Shown: positions 8,604 to 17,973 of the stretch, piece by piece
Layout of the letters: each line of letters begins with the position of its first letter
How positions within the stretch are numbered: position 1 is the first letter of the stretch
DNA from: Chryseobacterium soli
GTDB lineage: Bacteria > Bacteroidota > Bacteroidia > Flavobacteriales > Weeksellaceae
Assembly: GCF_000737705.1 (NCBI RefSeq)
Contig: NZ_JPRH01000015.1
Location: 1 to 35,942, forward strand
DNA length: 35,942 bases
Reading direction: 5' to 3'
Translations under genes and position numbers: made by a program
The notes under the pieces: generated by a model
Told to the model about the DNA's origin: nothing
What the model saw: only the letters and a program-made list of their open reading frames with translations
Databases searched by the model: none

Positions 8604-8644
8604 AAAGAAACCGCAAGATAACAGGAATTTTCTGCGATTTCTTT
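8604..8644 (-). promoter_or_regulatory. Intercistronic inverted repeat between susD and phospholipase
   Basis: AAAGAAACCGCA (8604-8615) and TGCGATTTCTTT (8633-8644) can pair over 12 positions with one mismatch, loop 17 bases. On the minus strand only a weak T-rich tail follows. It may be a partial terminator or mRNA-stability element tuning phospholipase relative to the transporter. Confidence 0.45.
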
Positions 8645-8668
8645 TTGATATTAAAAATAGTTAGATTT

Positions 8669-10144
8669 TTACTGCAGCCACCATGGTTTAGAATTGATAT
8701 TATCATTTCCCCCGTACTGTGAGATAAGAGCTGTTTTTAGATTGACACTGTTATAGTTGTATTCAGCCTGTGGATATCTGAACCTGAAAGGTGCTGTCAC
8801 TCCGGTTTGGAGCGGATAATTAGGATATCCCGTTCTCAGATAATCATAATAAGACGTCCACTGTGCCTGATGGAACATGGTCATATACTTTTGGGTCATA
8901 ATCTTCTCTAATTGTATTTGTAACGGGGCTGCGTTATCATATACTACCAGCGGGGTTGTCAGATAAGTCGTCACATTAAATCCGTTGAAGTAAAGATTAG
9001 CGTTTTTAACATACGTCTGGTAAAAATTGAAGCTTGCTTTCACGGCATTATCATAATGGGTTTTTGCCGATCCGGAGATCCATCCTCTGGCTGTAGCTTC
9101 TGCCAGAATAAATTCCAGTTCGGAGTAACTCAATACCGATGATGGCTCATTCGTTGCGTCTTTGTAGAAGCGGTCATTTACTTTAGAGATATTTTTTGCT
9201 GCTACCAAGGCTGCATTATCGGAATAAGGAGAAGTTGGATTTCCTCCGTTATATCCTGTGAAATCGGTAATTGGTTTCCCTGCTTCTTTGGCGGCTGTGG
9301 TCTGTGCTGCGAAAGTGAACAATCGTGGATCCTGTCTTGCTTTAAATAAATTGATAAAATAATCTGCCATATACAAGCTCGATCCATAACCACTGTTGTT
9401 GAACATTGTATATCTGCTGTCTGCAGCATCAGCAAATTTAAGCTCTCCATTGTCTGCAATAGAAGCCATTAATGTCTGGCTTCCTGCAATCGATGCAAAT
9501 TCTGTTGCAACATTATAATTTCCGACATTCGCTTTTTTTGAAAGATTGATTAAAATTTTCAAACGAAAAGAATTAATCAGTTTTTTCCATTTCGTCGCGT
9601 CGCCGTTATAAATGATATCACCTTCTATTTTATCAGAAGTATTGATAAGGTCATTGGCTTCCTTTAATTCTGTTAAAATTCCTGACATTACGCTTTCCTG
9701 ACTGTCGTATTTCGGCTGGGTAATCCCAGATTCCCCTTTTACAGCATCAGAATACGGAATACTTCCAAACTTCATGCTTAAATCAAAAAAATAATACGCC
9801 CGGTAAAATTTGCCAATCGCCTGGTAATTTTTATTATTGATTTTTTGGGCTTCCTGAATCATTTTTACCGTATTCAAAAGACCAGAAGAGTAAGTGTCAA
9901 AAGAAGCATCATTCCACTTCATGTACTGGTATATATTTTCTCCATCCGTCCCGATCATCATTCTGGAGGCATACATATTATCACCGTTTACCTGAAAGGC
10001 AGACTTGGAAACATAAGTAAGAAGAAACTTAGGATCAATGCTGGCCTTGTCGTTAGGATTTTCATTGATCGTATCAAGATTGGTTTCGCAAGAGATAAGC
10101 GCAAACAATCCTGCAGCAAATAATGATTTTATACTGTTTTTCAT
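8669..10144 (-). CDS. SusD/RagB-family nutrient-binding lipoprotein
   Basis: The 491-residue product has a lipoprotein signal ending LISC, with the lipid-accepting Cys at residue 19, followed by the family's typical ETNLDTINENPND start. Alpha-helical TPR-like segments (YQAIGKFYRAYYFFDLSMKFGSIPYSDAVKGE) and a WTSYYDYLRTGYPNYP region near the end fit the SusD-like_2 subgroup. SusD proteins sit on the outer surface as a lid over the SusC pore and capture substrate. The gene lies 19 bases after susC and 80 bases before the phospholipase, which suggests that phospholipid or its breakdown products are the ligand (inference). Confidence 0.93.
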   Translation of the reverse strand: MKNSIKSLFAAGLFALISCETNLDTINENPNDKASIDPKFLLTYVSKSAFQVNGDNMYASRMMIGTDGENIYQYMKWNDASFDTYSSGLLNTVKMIQEAQKINNKNYQAIGKFYRAYYFFDLSMKFGSIPYSDAVKGESGITQPKYDSQESVMSGILTELKEANDLINTSDKIEGDIIYNGDATKWKKLINSFRLKILINLSKKANVGNYNVATEFASIAGSQTLMASIADNGELKFADAADSRYTMFNNSGYGSSLYMADYFINLFKARQDPRLFTFAAQTTAAKEAGKPITDFTGYNGGNPTSPYSDNAALVAAKNISKVNDRFYKDATNEPSSVLSYSELEFILAEATARGWISGSAKTHYDNAVKASFNFYQTYVKNANLYFNGFNVTTYLTTPLVVYDNAAPLQIQLEKIMTQKYMTMFHQAQWTSYYDYLRTGYPNYPLQTGVTAPFRFRYPQAEYNYNSVNLKTALISQYGGNDNINSKPWWLQ

Positions 10145-10163
10145 TGTATTGAAATGCTTTTAA

Positions 10164-13100
10164 TTAAAATTTAAGATTAAATCCAACGCCGAACCATCTG
10201 CTGGACGGGTCCTGAATGTCATTACCTGTTTTAATCTGGAAATCCGGATCAGAATACAGGTTTTTAGATTTCTTCCACATGGCAAGATTATATGCTGAAA
10301 CGTTAGCGGTAAAACTTTTCACCATTCCTTTCGGATTAAGCAGGTATGAAAAATCATATTCAAGGACTACAGATCTTAATTTTACAAACGTCCTGTCGAA
10401 TACATTGGCGAATAATTTACTTTCATCTTCAGTCACTCGGGCCTGGTATGGATAGTTTTGCGCCCAGTCCTGAAAGCTTATTGCTTTGGTATGCGGAGTA
10501 TATGTTCCTGTTGCGGCATTGTAATTCACTCCATCTGGCACGAAATAGTAGGTTCCCGGATTGGCATACTCCTGATCTCTGTAGGCAACGGAATTAGGAT
10601 GTTTTCCTCCCCACCACATTTTTTCTACAACCTGAGATCTCATGACACCGCCGATGCTTCCGTCGATTCCGATATTTAAACTTAATTTTTTGTATTTAAA
10701 GGTATTATTGAACCCAAAAGTCCAGTCCGGATTGAAATGTCCTAAATTGCTTGGGGTGGTAGCTCTTGTCGGCATACCGGTATTCGCATTCAGGATCACT
10801 TTTCCATCAGGAGATTTTTGCCAGGTATAATCATAATACGTATCCATTCTTTCGCCCAGTTTGATGTTATTATAATTCGGCATATCACCATAGATAGAAG
10901 TCAGCTTTTGTTCATACGTACTCCAGTTGATCAAAGATTTCCAGGTGAAATTATTGGTTTTTACCGGAACCAATCCTAATGAGATCTCCAGACCCTGGGT
11001 CGTATATTCATTGCCATTCACATATTGTGAGGTGAATCCCGAAGACTGCGCACTTGGGAACTGAAGAATATTATTATAATCTAAAGTCCTGAAATACGTT
11101 GCATCCAGTGTTACTCTATTTTTAAACAAACCCAGGCTTAGCCCTAATTCGTATGATTTGGTCTGCTCCGGCTTTAAGGAATTCTCATAATTCAAAGTGG
11201 TAGGATAATAGAAAGTAGGGTTTCCGTTATAGGTAACTCCGCTATTGTTCAGGTAGTAATTTCTAATTGAATAGGGCTGGAAGTCATAAGCTACTTTTGC
11301 CCATGAGGCCGATACTTTCAATAGATTGATGGCTTCAGGCATTTTGACCAGATTAGAAATAACCGTACTTAAGGAAGCTGACGGATAAAAATAAGATCTG
11401 TTGGCTTTCGGCAGGGTAGAAGACCAGTCATTACGGCCTGAAACATTGATAAAAAATGCATTGTATAAACCGATATCAATCGTAGAATAAACACTGTATA
11501 TCAGTTTCTCTTTAAGATAGTCATAATATTTTACCGCTCCCACAGAATTATCCAGATTGTACAATTCGGGTATTTTCAAGCCGTCTGTAGAAGCATTATC
11601 AATATCATTTTTTAAGTAAAATGCAGAACCACCCGCGTTGACGGCAATATCAAAATTATCGGATATTTTTTTCTTATAAGTCGCTAAAATATCTGAGTTA
11701 AGATTCCATGTTTTGGTGTCATTCAAAATATAACCGCCACTTCGGGGTGCACTATAATTGAAATAAGAATAAGGGCTTAATATTTCCTGCTTATTGTGGT
11801 TTTCGACAAGAGAAACCTTTCCTTTTACAGAAAAATCTTCAGTAGCCTTATATTCTAAACCGGTTTGGGCATTAATAACATCCGTCCTGTTTTTATTTTT
11901 ATAATATTCAGCTCCGAACCATGGATTATTGTACCATGCATAATTCCAGTTGGCTTGTGCCTTTCCTTCCTGACCCGGAATCCACATATGGTTTTTAAGT
12001 GCTCTTCCATCTACATCGCCGCCCATCCAGATCAGAATGGTGTACATGTGTCCACTCGGATTATAATCGTAGTTGGGAATATTGGGTGTAAAAGTCTGGT
12101 TAAAATTAAATTTAGTGTCAAAAATTAATTTTTCACCTAAATGGTTTTCAGATGAAAAGTTGAGCCCATAACGCTGCAGATAAGAATCCGGAACCCGGTC
12201 ATCATAATTCATGAAATTTCCGGAAAGTCTGTAGGTATCTTTATTGTTTTTATAGCTGATGGCAAAACTGTTATTATTGATCACTGCAGGCTTTAAAAAA
12301 GTACTTAAGTTGTCGTGATATTGCCAGTCAATTGGAACCCTTTCATATCTTGATTTGTCATTATATTGAGATCCCGTTACAGCACCATACCAGGGAATAA
12401 CCTGACCGGTCACTTTATCCCGGATAGGACTGTTCCATTGTGCTATTTTCAAGCCGGGAACAAACTTGGGCCCCCAGATCATATCACCGTCATTCACTCC
12501 ACCATCGGCACCGTCCCAGAATTCATATTTTCCGTGGGACCCATTTCCATATTCAGTCTGTGTTTTCGGAAGATTGGTGAATCCGGCTGTTACCATTGTG
12601 TTTTGGGAAAATTCTACGGTGAAACCCTTCTTTCTTGCACTTTTTGTAGTGATCAAAACAGCTCCGTATCTTCCTCTTGAACCGTATAATGCAGAAGCCG
12701 TTGCGCCTTTCAATACGTTGATGTTTTCAATATTATTAGGATCCAGATTCTGGAATACTTCTTTTTCGACAATCACGCCGTCAATAACAAAAACAAGGTT
12801 CGAATTTCCTCTTAAAGTAAATTGGGGTGCCTGTTGCATTCCGGTAGGATTAGAAACATTTAACCCGGCAACCTGCCCGGAGAATAAATTTCCGATGCTC
12901 GGGGTAGTGATGGTTTCAAACTGCTTTGTACCTACTTCCTGAGTGGCATATCCAATTTTTTCTTTCTTTTTTGCAATTCCTAAAGCGGTAATCACAACGC
13001 CTTCGATCTGCTTTTCATTAGATTTTTTTAAGACAACAGAATATTGTCTTTTCGAAGAAACTTCGATGGTGTAGGCAGAAAAGTCCGGGGCATAGAACTC

Positions 13101-13304
13101 AAGAATATCCTTGGGATTAGCTGAAATTGTAAAATTACCGTTTTCATCGGTTGTAGCCGATTTTCCTGTGTTTTTGTCAGTAATATTCACGCCGGAAACA
13201 GTAGTGCCGGTTTCGGATTTTACATTTCCGGAAATGGTAATTTCTTGTGCTGTTAAATAGAGGGGGAGCAAAAAAATTGTAAAAGTAGCTAAAGTCTTCT
13301 TCAT
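10164..13304 (-). CDS. SusC/RagA-family TonB-dependent outer-membrane transporter
   Basis: The product is 1046 residues from the ATG at 13304; a TTG five codons earlier is less likely. It has a signal peptide ending LYLTAQ and a carboxypeptidase-D regulatory-like domain (about 20-105; ISGNVKSETGTTVSGVNITD, TDENGNFTISA). The SusC-type VVITALGIAKKKEKIGYA motif follows, then a plug domain with LKGATASALYGSRGRYGAV near 205. A long TonB-dependent barrel runs to the C-terminal aromatic end FNLKF. It forms the energy-driven import channel paired with the SusD protein encoded 19 bases downstream. Linkage with a secreted phospholipase C points to import of phospholipid-derived molecules rather than glycan, but the substrate is inferred. 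Confidence 0.96.
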   Translation of the reverse strand: MKKTLATFTIFLLPLYLTAQEITISGNVKSETGTTVSGVNITDKNTGKSATTDENGNFTISANPKDILEFYAPDFSAYTIEVSSKRQYSVVLKKSNEKQIEGVVITALGIAKKKEKIGYATQEVGTKQFETITTPSIGNLFSGQVAGLNVSNPTGMQQAPQFTLRGNSNLVFVIDGVIVEKEVFQNLDPNNIENINVLKGATASALYGSRGRYGAVLITTKSARKKGFTVEFSQNTMVTAGFTNLPKTQTEYGNGSHGKYEFWDGADGGVNDGDMIWGPKFVPGLKIAQWNSPIRDKVTGQVIPWYGAVTGSQYNDKSRYERVPIDWQYHDNLSTFLKPAVINNNSFAISYKNNKDTYRLSGNFMNYDDRVPDSYLQRYGLNFSSENHLGEKLIFDTKFNFNQTFTPNIPNYDYNPSGHMYTILIWMGGDVDGRALKNHMWIPGQEGKAQANWNYAWYNNPWFGAEYYKNKNRTDVINAQTGLEYKATEDFSVKGKVSLVENHNKQEILSPYSYFNYSAPRSGGYILNDTKTWNLNSDILATYKKKISDNFDIAVNAGGSAFYLKNDIDNASTDGLKIPELYNLDNSVGAVKYYDYLKEKLIYSVYSTIDIGLYNAFFINVSGRNDWSSTLPKANRSYFYPSASLSTVISNLVKMPEAINLLKVSASWAKVAYDFQPYSIRNYYLNNSGVTYNGNPTFYYPTTLNYENSLKPEQTKSYELGLSLGLFKNRVTLDATYFRTLDYNNILQFPSAQSSGFTSQYVNGNEYTTQGLEISLGLVPVKTNNFTWKSLINWSTYEQKLTSIYGDMPNYNNIKLGERMDTYYDYTWQKSPDGKVILNANTGMPTRATTPSNLGHFNPDWTFGFNNTFKYKKLSLNIGIDGSIGGVMRSQVVEKMWWGGKHPNSVAYRDQEYANPGTYYFVPDGVNYNAATGTYTPHTKAISFQDWAQNYPYQARVTEDESKLFANVFDRTFVKLRSVVLEYDFSYLLNPKGMVKSFTANVSAYNLAMWKKSKNLYSDPDFQIKTGNDIQDPSSRWFGVGFNLKF

Positions 13305-13316
13305 TTTTTTTGAAGG

Positions 13317-13324
13317 CAAATTTA
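13317..13324 (-). promoter_or_regulatory. Possible -7 promoter element of the susCD operon
   Basis: The minus strand reads TAAATTTG, a match to the Bacteroidota TAnnTTTG element. It is very close to the start codon (13304), and no TTG -33 element is visible at normal spacing, so this is a weak call. Confidence 0.3.
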
Positions 13325-13482
13325 GCGGTGTACTGTTACCTGAAGTTTAATTAGGTATTAATATAAAAATACGATTTTAATAGTTTTTAACATAAAGAGT
13401 TAATATAATAATAAAGCTGAAAAAGAGCTTATATCAGGGATTTTCACTTTATTTTAAATAGATATTTTTATCCGTATTGATA

Positions 13483-15087
13483 TCAGAATCTGCTCAGGAT
13501 TCCCCAATGGATTTTGATATCATTGAATTTAAAGGGATTTCCAAATTCATTACCATTCGAAAGCTGGAAGCTCATCAAACCGAGTGGAATAAAGAAATTG
13601 AAACCCAGCCCCACGCTATAGAGCTTGGGTTTTACATTGAGCGATTTATTATTCAGCTGTCCATATTGCCCGAAGAAATCAAAAAAGGCCTGATTCCCGA
13701 TCAGATAACGGTACTCCAAACCTCCATAATAATAGAAGTCGCCGGCGAGAGAATTTTCATTGAATCCCCGCATGGAATTCCAGCCTCCGAAACGATACAA
13801 TTCATTCGCGGAAAAATCAATTTTGGAGTCCATCATGGCTCCTTCCGCTTTAATATTGAGGAAATGGTTCCCCGAAATATGATAGTTATGTTCCCCAAAG
13901 AAATACAACTGATTTTGATTCGCTTTAATATTATCTTTTGTATACGTCGTAGTCAGGAAGTCATACCCAGCACTGATTTTGGTCTTATAAAGGAAAAGAT
14001 CGATATCAGTGGGCTCTGTCATTTCAAACCAGAGTCCGATCCCTTTTTTGTTGTAATCCTTCCCCTGAACGTACAGCGTATCAATAATACTCGAGGTTTC
14101 AAACGTTCCTCTCAGACCTATTTTATTCCGGTTATTGAGATGGTAATAAAGGGCCGGAAGCATCTTTACATTGGCAAAAGTGGAATCCTGGCGGTAAATA
14201 TTGACTTTCATATTCAGCCCTACGTTCGATTTAAACAGATACGGAATATCCGCCTGCAGATCGAAAGTCTGGCCTTTATCCGGATTTCGCTGCCAGTATA
14301 AATTGATGGCTTCAAAACCGTTGAACATATTCCTGAAATTAACGTTCAAGGTACCATTTAAGGTGAATTTTTCTGTTTTGTCATTTCCAAATCCGATCAC
14401 CCCATCAAAAGTATTGGTCTTTTTCTTTTCCATAAAAAGATAGATCTGGGTGGAATCTTTGGTGAATAACGTTTGCGGCTGCCGTTCCAATGTGACGAAA
14501 GGATGAGTCTGAAATGTTTTATTGATCGCGATAAGGTTCTTATCATCGTACGTTTTTCCTTTGAATTCTTTTTCAAGATTTTTCATAAATCTTTTAGGAA
14601 TTCTTTCGTAGCCTTTCACCACAAAACCATCAATGGTCCGTTTATCATTTTTATTGATATCAAGCTCTACAATGGGATAACCATTTTTCTGGCCTTTAAA
14701 CTTAGACTTGATCCTGCTGAAAGAATAGCCTTCATCAATATATCTTTTGTTGATGCTTTTTTTTGTAGAATCTAAACTTTTAGTGAAAAAGCCTTTCTGA
14801 ATTTTTAATTTCTGAACAATAGAATCGGAAAGTTCAACGTACGTTTCATTGTAATTTTTTCCTTTGTTGTAGAAAATCTCAGTCGTATCTCCCTTTTTCT
14901 TTACATCCTTAAGCTCTGTGAAGAAGTAATTACTCTGTGCCAGGGAATCTAAAAATTTCACAGCAGAAGTAGAATCTTTTACCTTTCTTGTGATTTTTGT
15001 TTCTGTGTCAATAAGGAAATAATGCTTCTTCTGCGCTTTAAAAAAAGGGCAGAAACAAAGTAATAATATGAAATATAAGCGAATCAA
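13483..15087 (-). CDS. Omp85-superfamily (BamA/TamA-like) outer-membrane protein
   Basis: The 534-residue product has a signal peptide (1-18, ending FFKAQ). The N-terminal half (about 20-235) has POTRA-like segments, including KKSINKRYIDEGYSFSRIK and a second unit with IDGFVVKGYERIPKRFMKN. A C-terminal 16-strand-type barrel follows, with the Omp85 lid-loop motif MRGFNENSLAG (Arg440-Gly441-Phe442) and the end strand DIKIHWGILSRF. At 534 residues it is shorter than BamA, with fewer POTRA units, and nearer to small TamA/surface-antigen-like members. It should help insert or translocate outer-membrane proteins. It is the last gene of a long leftward cluster, 16 bases after the WG-repeat gene. The client is unknown. 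Confidence 0.88.
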   Translation of the reverse strand: MIRLYFILLLCFCPFFKAQKKHYFLIDTETKITRKVKDSTSAVKFLDSLAQSNYFFTELKDVKKKGDTTEIFYNKGKNYNETYVELSDSIVQKLKIQKGFFTKSLDSTKKSINKRYIDEGYSFSRIKSKFKGQKNGYPIVELDINKNDKRTIDGFVVKGYERIPKRFMKNLEKEFKGKTYDDKNLIAINKTFQTHPFVTLERQPQTLFTKDSTQIYLFMEKKKTNTFDGVIGFGNDKTEKFTLNGTLNVNFRNMFNGFEAINLYWQRNPDKGQTFDLQADIPYLFKSNVGLNMKVNIYRQDSTFANVKMLPALYYHLNNRNKIGLRGTFETSSIIDTLYVQGKDYNKKGIGLWFEMTEPTDIDLFLYKTKISAGYDFLTTTYTKDNIKANQNQLYFFGEHNYHISGNHFLNIKAEGAMMDSKIDFSANELYRFGGWNSMRGFNENSLAGDFYYYGGLEYRYLIGNQAFFDFFGQYGQLNNKSLNVKPKLYSVGLGFNFFIPLGLMSFQLSNGNEFGNPFKFNDIKIHWGILSRF

Positions 15088-15103
15088 ATAGAGGTATTAA
15101 AGG

Positions 15104-15970
15104 TTATTTGCTTTTATGTTCTGTTCCAGCCTCATCGATATAAAACTCTGCTCCATCACGCTCTACTATCATCATTCCGTTTGAAAAGGTATTTAAAACT
15201 TTATCATATGTTTTGTCGTTAATATATTTTTGATGCGTTACATTATATATCTTTATCTTTCTATTTTTGTCTGAAACCTTAACAAAGCTTCCACTCATAG
15301 ACGCTACAGAAAAAGGAGAATAGCTTTCAATAAGAAATTTTCCATCTCGTAAGTAATATCTATCAGGCAGGGGTTTCAAGTTGGTTCCTACAAAATATAA
15401 TTCATATTTTCCGGGAGTAGTCGTCTCATAAACATGTCCTTCTATAAAATCATTAACAAGTGGAACAATGATTTTTCCGGTATTGTCAATAATACCGCTT
15501 TTTTCATTATTTTTAACTAGAAATAGGAGTAATCCATTTTTAAACACTTCTATTTTTTGATATTTATTCCGAATATCTTGGGGAATTTGATTGATGACCT
15601 CAAGATTTTTATCTTCAATTTCTTTACGCCCTTTTCTATAATCATCATCAGAAAATTCATAAATAGAAGCTCCAATTGATGTTGATAGATCTTCTAATTT
15701 TGCACAGCTTATTTCAGTATTATCCTCTAAAATGCATTTAGACTTTTTTTCAAGCTTTACAGTTGCCGCCATTACCTTTTTGTATTTTTTTTGCAGAGGA
15801 TCATAAACATTATACTCAGCAAAAGGGTTGGCAAAATCATACTGAGGAGCAATGATGAATTTTTGTTTATTATCTGCATAGCCCCATTTATCTCCTTTTT
15901 TTACTGGGAAAAGAGTTGCTTTTTGGGCTAAAACAAGACAAGATGCAAACAATAATAAATATTTTATCAT
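15104..15970 (-). CDS. Secreted WG-repeat protein
   Basis: The 288-residue product has a short signal peptide (MIKYLLLFASCLVLAQ). WG-type repeats are visible as KKGDKWGYADNKQKFIIAPQYD (near 25-46, split here by function: KWGY plus IIAPQYD) and NEKSGIIDNTGKIIVPLVND (near 157-176). A weaker copy at the end reads YIDEAGTEH. WG repeats are beta-rich protein-interaction or surface modules of unknown precise role in Bacteroidota. The gene lies 23 bases after the SDR gene and 16 bases before the Omp85-family gene, in one leftward cluster. No catalytic residues are recognised. Confidence 0.75.
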   Translation of the reverse strand: MIKYLLLFASCLVLAQKATLFPVKKGDKWGYADNKQKFIIAPQYDFANPFAEYNVYDPLQKKYKKVMAATVKLEKKSKCILEDNTEISCAKLEDLSTSIGASIYEFSDDDYRKGRKEIEDKNLEVINQIPQDIRNKYQKIEVFKNGLLLFLVKNNEKSGIIDNTGKIIVPLVNDFIEGHVYETTTPGKYELYFVGTNLKPLPDRYYLRDGKFLIESYSPFSVASMSGSFVKVSDKNRKIKIYNVTHQKYINDKTYDKVLNTFSNGMMIVERDGAEFYIDEAGTEHKSK

Positions 15971-15993
15971 GATATAATTGTATTAAACTTAAA

Positions 15994-16788
15994 TCACTTC
16001 AAATTATTATATTTCTTCATTAAATTCTCATACGTTCCCTGAGGAAGAATCCATTTCAACGGAACTCCAATTTTCTGCCCGAATTTACCAAAATAATAAT
16101 GGGCTTTCCATTTGTTCTTACCCAAAAGATTTTCAACATATTCAGCAACTTCCAGAGGTTCTGTTCCATCGCCTACATGAGAATTCATCAATGTATACAC
16201 TTTATCAAAAATATTTTTATAGGGTTCAGAAACTTTGGTTTTTACCCTGTTTTCAGCAATATTGGTTTTAATATCTCCTAAATGCAGTGAGCATACATCG
16301 ATATTCCACGGATACACTTCATATCTCATGGCTTCAGTCACTTTATCCAATGCAGATTTTGAAGCAGAATAAAATCCTCTGAAAGGAAGTCCCATTTCAC
16401 TTCCGATACTGGAAACATTGATGATTTTTCCAAATTTATTTTCACGCATCTTCGGAAGTACAGCACTCATCATCTGAACTGCTCCCACCAGATTCAGGTT
16501 GAATAATTTTAAAATATCTTCCTTCGTAGAATCCTCCACAGAACCAACCATTCCCATTCCGGCATTGTTGATCAGGACATCAATTCTGGTTTCTGTTTTC
16601 AGTACTTCAGCAACAGCATTTTGAACCGCCGTGTTATCGGTAACGTCAGTTGGAATAGAGGTGAAATACTGACTTTCCGTATGTTTTCTGCTTAATCCGT
16701 ATACTTTATGGCCCTTCTGTCCGAAATATTCGGCTAATACAAAACCGATTCCTGAAGATGTTCCTGTGATGATTATAGTTTTTGACAT
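15994..16788 (-). CDS. Short-chain dehydrogenase/reductase (SDR)
   Basis: The 264-residue product is a classical SDR. The Rossmann nucleotide-binding motif is TGTSSGIG (8-15), followed by NNAG (74-77), the catalytic Ser in INVSSIGS (about 126-127), and Tyr140/Lys144 in YSASK. It should be a cytoplasmic NAD(P)H-dependent oxidoreductase; the C-terminal region (about 180-264) would determine the substrate, which cannot be read from sequence. The start codon shares one base with the preceding gene's stop (TAATG), so translation is probably coupled. Confidence 0.93.
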   Translation of the reverse strand: MSKTIIITGTSSGIGFVLAEYFGQKGHKVYGLSRKHTESQYFTSIPTDVTDNTAVQNAVAEVLKTETRIDVLINNAGMGMVGSVEDSTKEDILKLFNLNLVGAVQMMSAVLPKMRENKFGKIINVSSIGSEMGLPFRGFYSASKSALDKVTEAMRYEVYPWNIDVCSLHLGDIKTNIAENRVKTKVSEPYKNIFDKVYTLMNSHVGDGTEPLEVAEYVENLLGKNKWKAHYYFGKFGQKIGVPLKWILPQGTYENLMKKYNNLK

Positions 16789-17453
16789 TAGTAATTAAAA
16801 TATTTATCTGAATTAGGAATTTTGAACTGGTTTTTACCAGCTTTAAAATCATTCATTTTTATTAAAGGGTTAAATGTATGGATAAATTCTTTGTGCACAT
16901 CTTTTGGAATCTTTCTCTCCTCATCTCCATCACAGTCAGAATATTTTTCATCAATGATTACCTTTCCTGTTGAAAAGTTGACTTCATTCAGAAAATTAAA
17001 TTCACAGGTATCATCAAATGTATTGAGGGCACCAATGAGGTAGAAATCCCCATTTTGAAATCTGAAGGTATATTTGCTTGCAGCAGTATGCCTGGAATTT
17101 GTGAAGAGTGATTGCGAAATAACAAGACAGTTGTTTTTTATGTTCACTTTGAGCTCATTGCTTTCCGGATAAAAACCGATTTCACTTGCATCGAGCAGAG
17201 ATGAATTTTCTTTCCAGATTTTAAGCTTTCCATTGATTTTTTTTAGAATATAAAATTTTCTTTGATACCCTTCATTCTCAATTTTTTCACCGATATTAAA
17301 TACGATTACAGTTTCGTTGATTCCGTCTTTATCTAAATCTCCTTCTGTTTCCAGTACTTTTATATCGTTTTTAGGAACTGAAAAATCTTTCAATTCCTGA
17401 GCGTGAAGAATTGAGGTCAATGAAATGAATACAAAAGAAATCAGTTTTTTCAT
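16788..17453 (-). CDS. Secreted protein with a Ca-binding-like DxDxDG motif
   Basis: The 221-residue product has a signal peptide (1-19, ending LHAQ). Residues near 39-49 read GDLDKDGINET, an EF-hand/VCBS-like DxDxDG loop typical of calcium-binding beta-propeller or FG-GAP-like secreted proteins. The rest is beta-rich, with Cys residues near 110, 150 and 173. It is not assigned to a named family. It lies 15 bases after the 161-residue gene and overlaps the SDR gene by one base. Function unknown. Confidence 0.8.
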   Translation of the reverse strand: MKKLISFVFISLTSILHAQELKDFSVPKNDIKVLETEGDLDKDGINETVIVFNIGEKIENEGYQRKFYILKKINGKLKIWKENSSLLDASEIGFYPESNELKVNIKNNCLVISQSLFTNSRHTAASKYTFRFQNGDFYLIGALNTFDDTCEFNFLNEVNFSTGKVIIDEKYSDCDGDEERKIPKDVHKEFIHTFNPLIKMNDFKAGKNQFKIPNSDKYFNY

Positions 17454-17468
17454 GTAAGCATTATTGAA

Positions 17469-17954
17469 TTATTGCCCAAAATCTTCTTTCTTTACATCCG
17501 TGCCTTCCAGATCACACAGGCAGCCTTTGAAAGTTTTATAGATTCCTGTAATCTCGGTTTCTTTACCTTTACTGTCCGTTACCGTGATACCTGTAGAAAA
17601 TGAATCATCTTCCGCAGAGTACGTTCTGAAGAGTAAATAAGTGTAGTTATTATTTTTAAATGACAGATAATTGAGGTCCATTCCTGCGTTCTGTTTTCCG
17701 CCGCCTCTATGGTAAGAACTGTATGTAAACTGCTTCCAGCTTTCCTTATTTCTATCTTTTGGAAATTCCATTTCAACAGTATTTTTGTTTCCAAATCGAT
17801 ACTGAATATATTGGTTCTGCTTATCTTTTACTAAAGACATTTTTTTTCCATTCTTAGTTTCAAATGAATAGATAACTTCTTCATTAGGCAACAGATATTG
17901 CGCCCACAATGAAACGGGAATAAGAAAAGATAAAAAGATTAAATACTTTTTCAT
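17469..17954 (-). CDS. Small secreted protein of unknown function
   Basis: The 161-residue product has a signal peptide (1-18, ending SLWAQ). The mature protein alternates charged and aromatic beta strands (EVIYSFETKNGKKMSLVKDKQNQYIQYRFG) and ends with a CLCDLEG pair of cysteines. It lies 19 bases after aroA and 15 bases before another small secreted protein, both in the long leftward cluster. I recognise no family; export to the periplasm is the only supported statement. Confidence 0.75.
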   Translation of the reverse strand: MKKYLIFLSFLIPVSLWAQYLLPNEEVIYSFETKNGKKMSLVKDKQNQYIQYRFGNKNTVEMEFPKDRNKESWKQFTYSSYHRGGGKQNAGMDLNYLSFKNNNYTYLLFRTYSAEDDSFSTGITVTDSKGKETEITGIYKTFKGCLCDLEGTDVKKEDFGQ

Positions 17955-17973
17955 TTAATTATTACGTCTTCAA

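Noticed and set aside
12466..12942. 158-codon plus-strand reading frame inside susC
   Set aside because: It lies entirely opposite the plug domain of a well-supported SusC gene; shadow frame without start signals.
13318..13482. Phosphate-box-like operator upstream of susC
   Set aside because: A phospholipase operon could be phosphate-regulated, but I found no convincing pair of direct repeats in this stretch.
13477..14301. 274-codon plus-strand reading frame opposite the Omp85-family gene
   Set aside because: Long but wholly antisense to a protein with signal peptide, POTRA-like region and the RGF motif; composition is that of a mirror frame.
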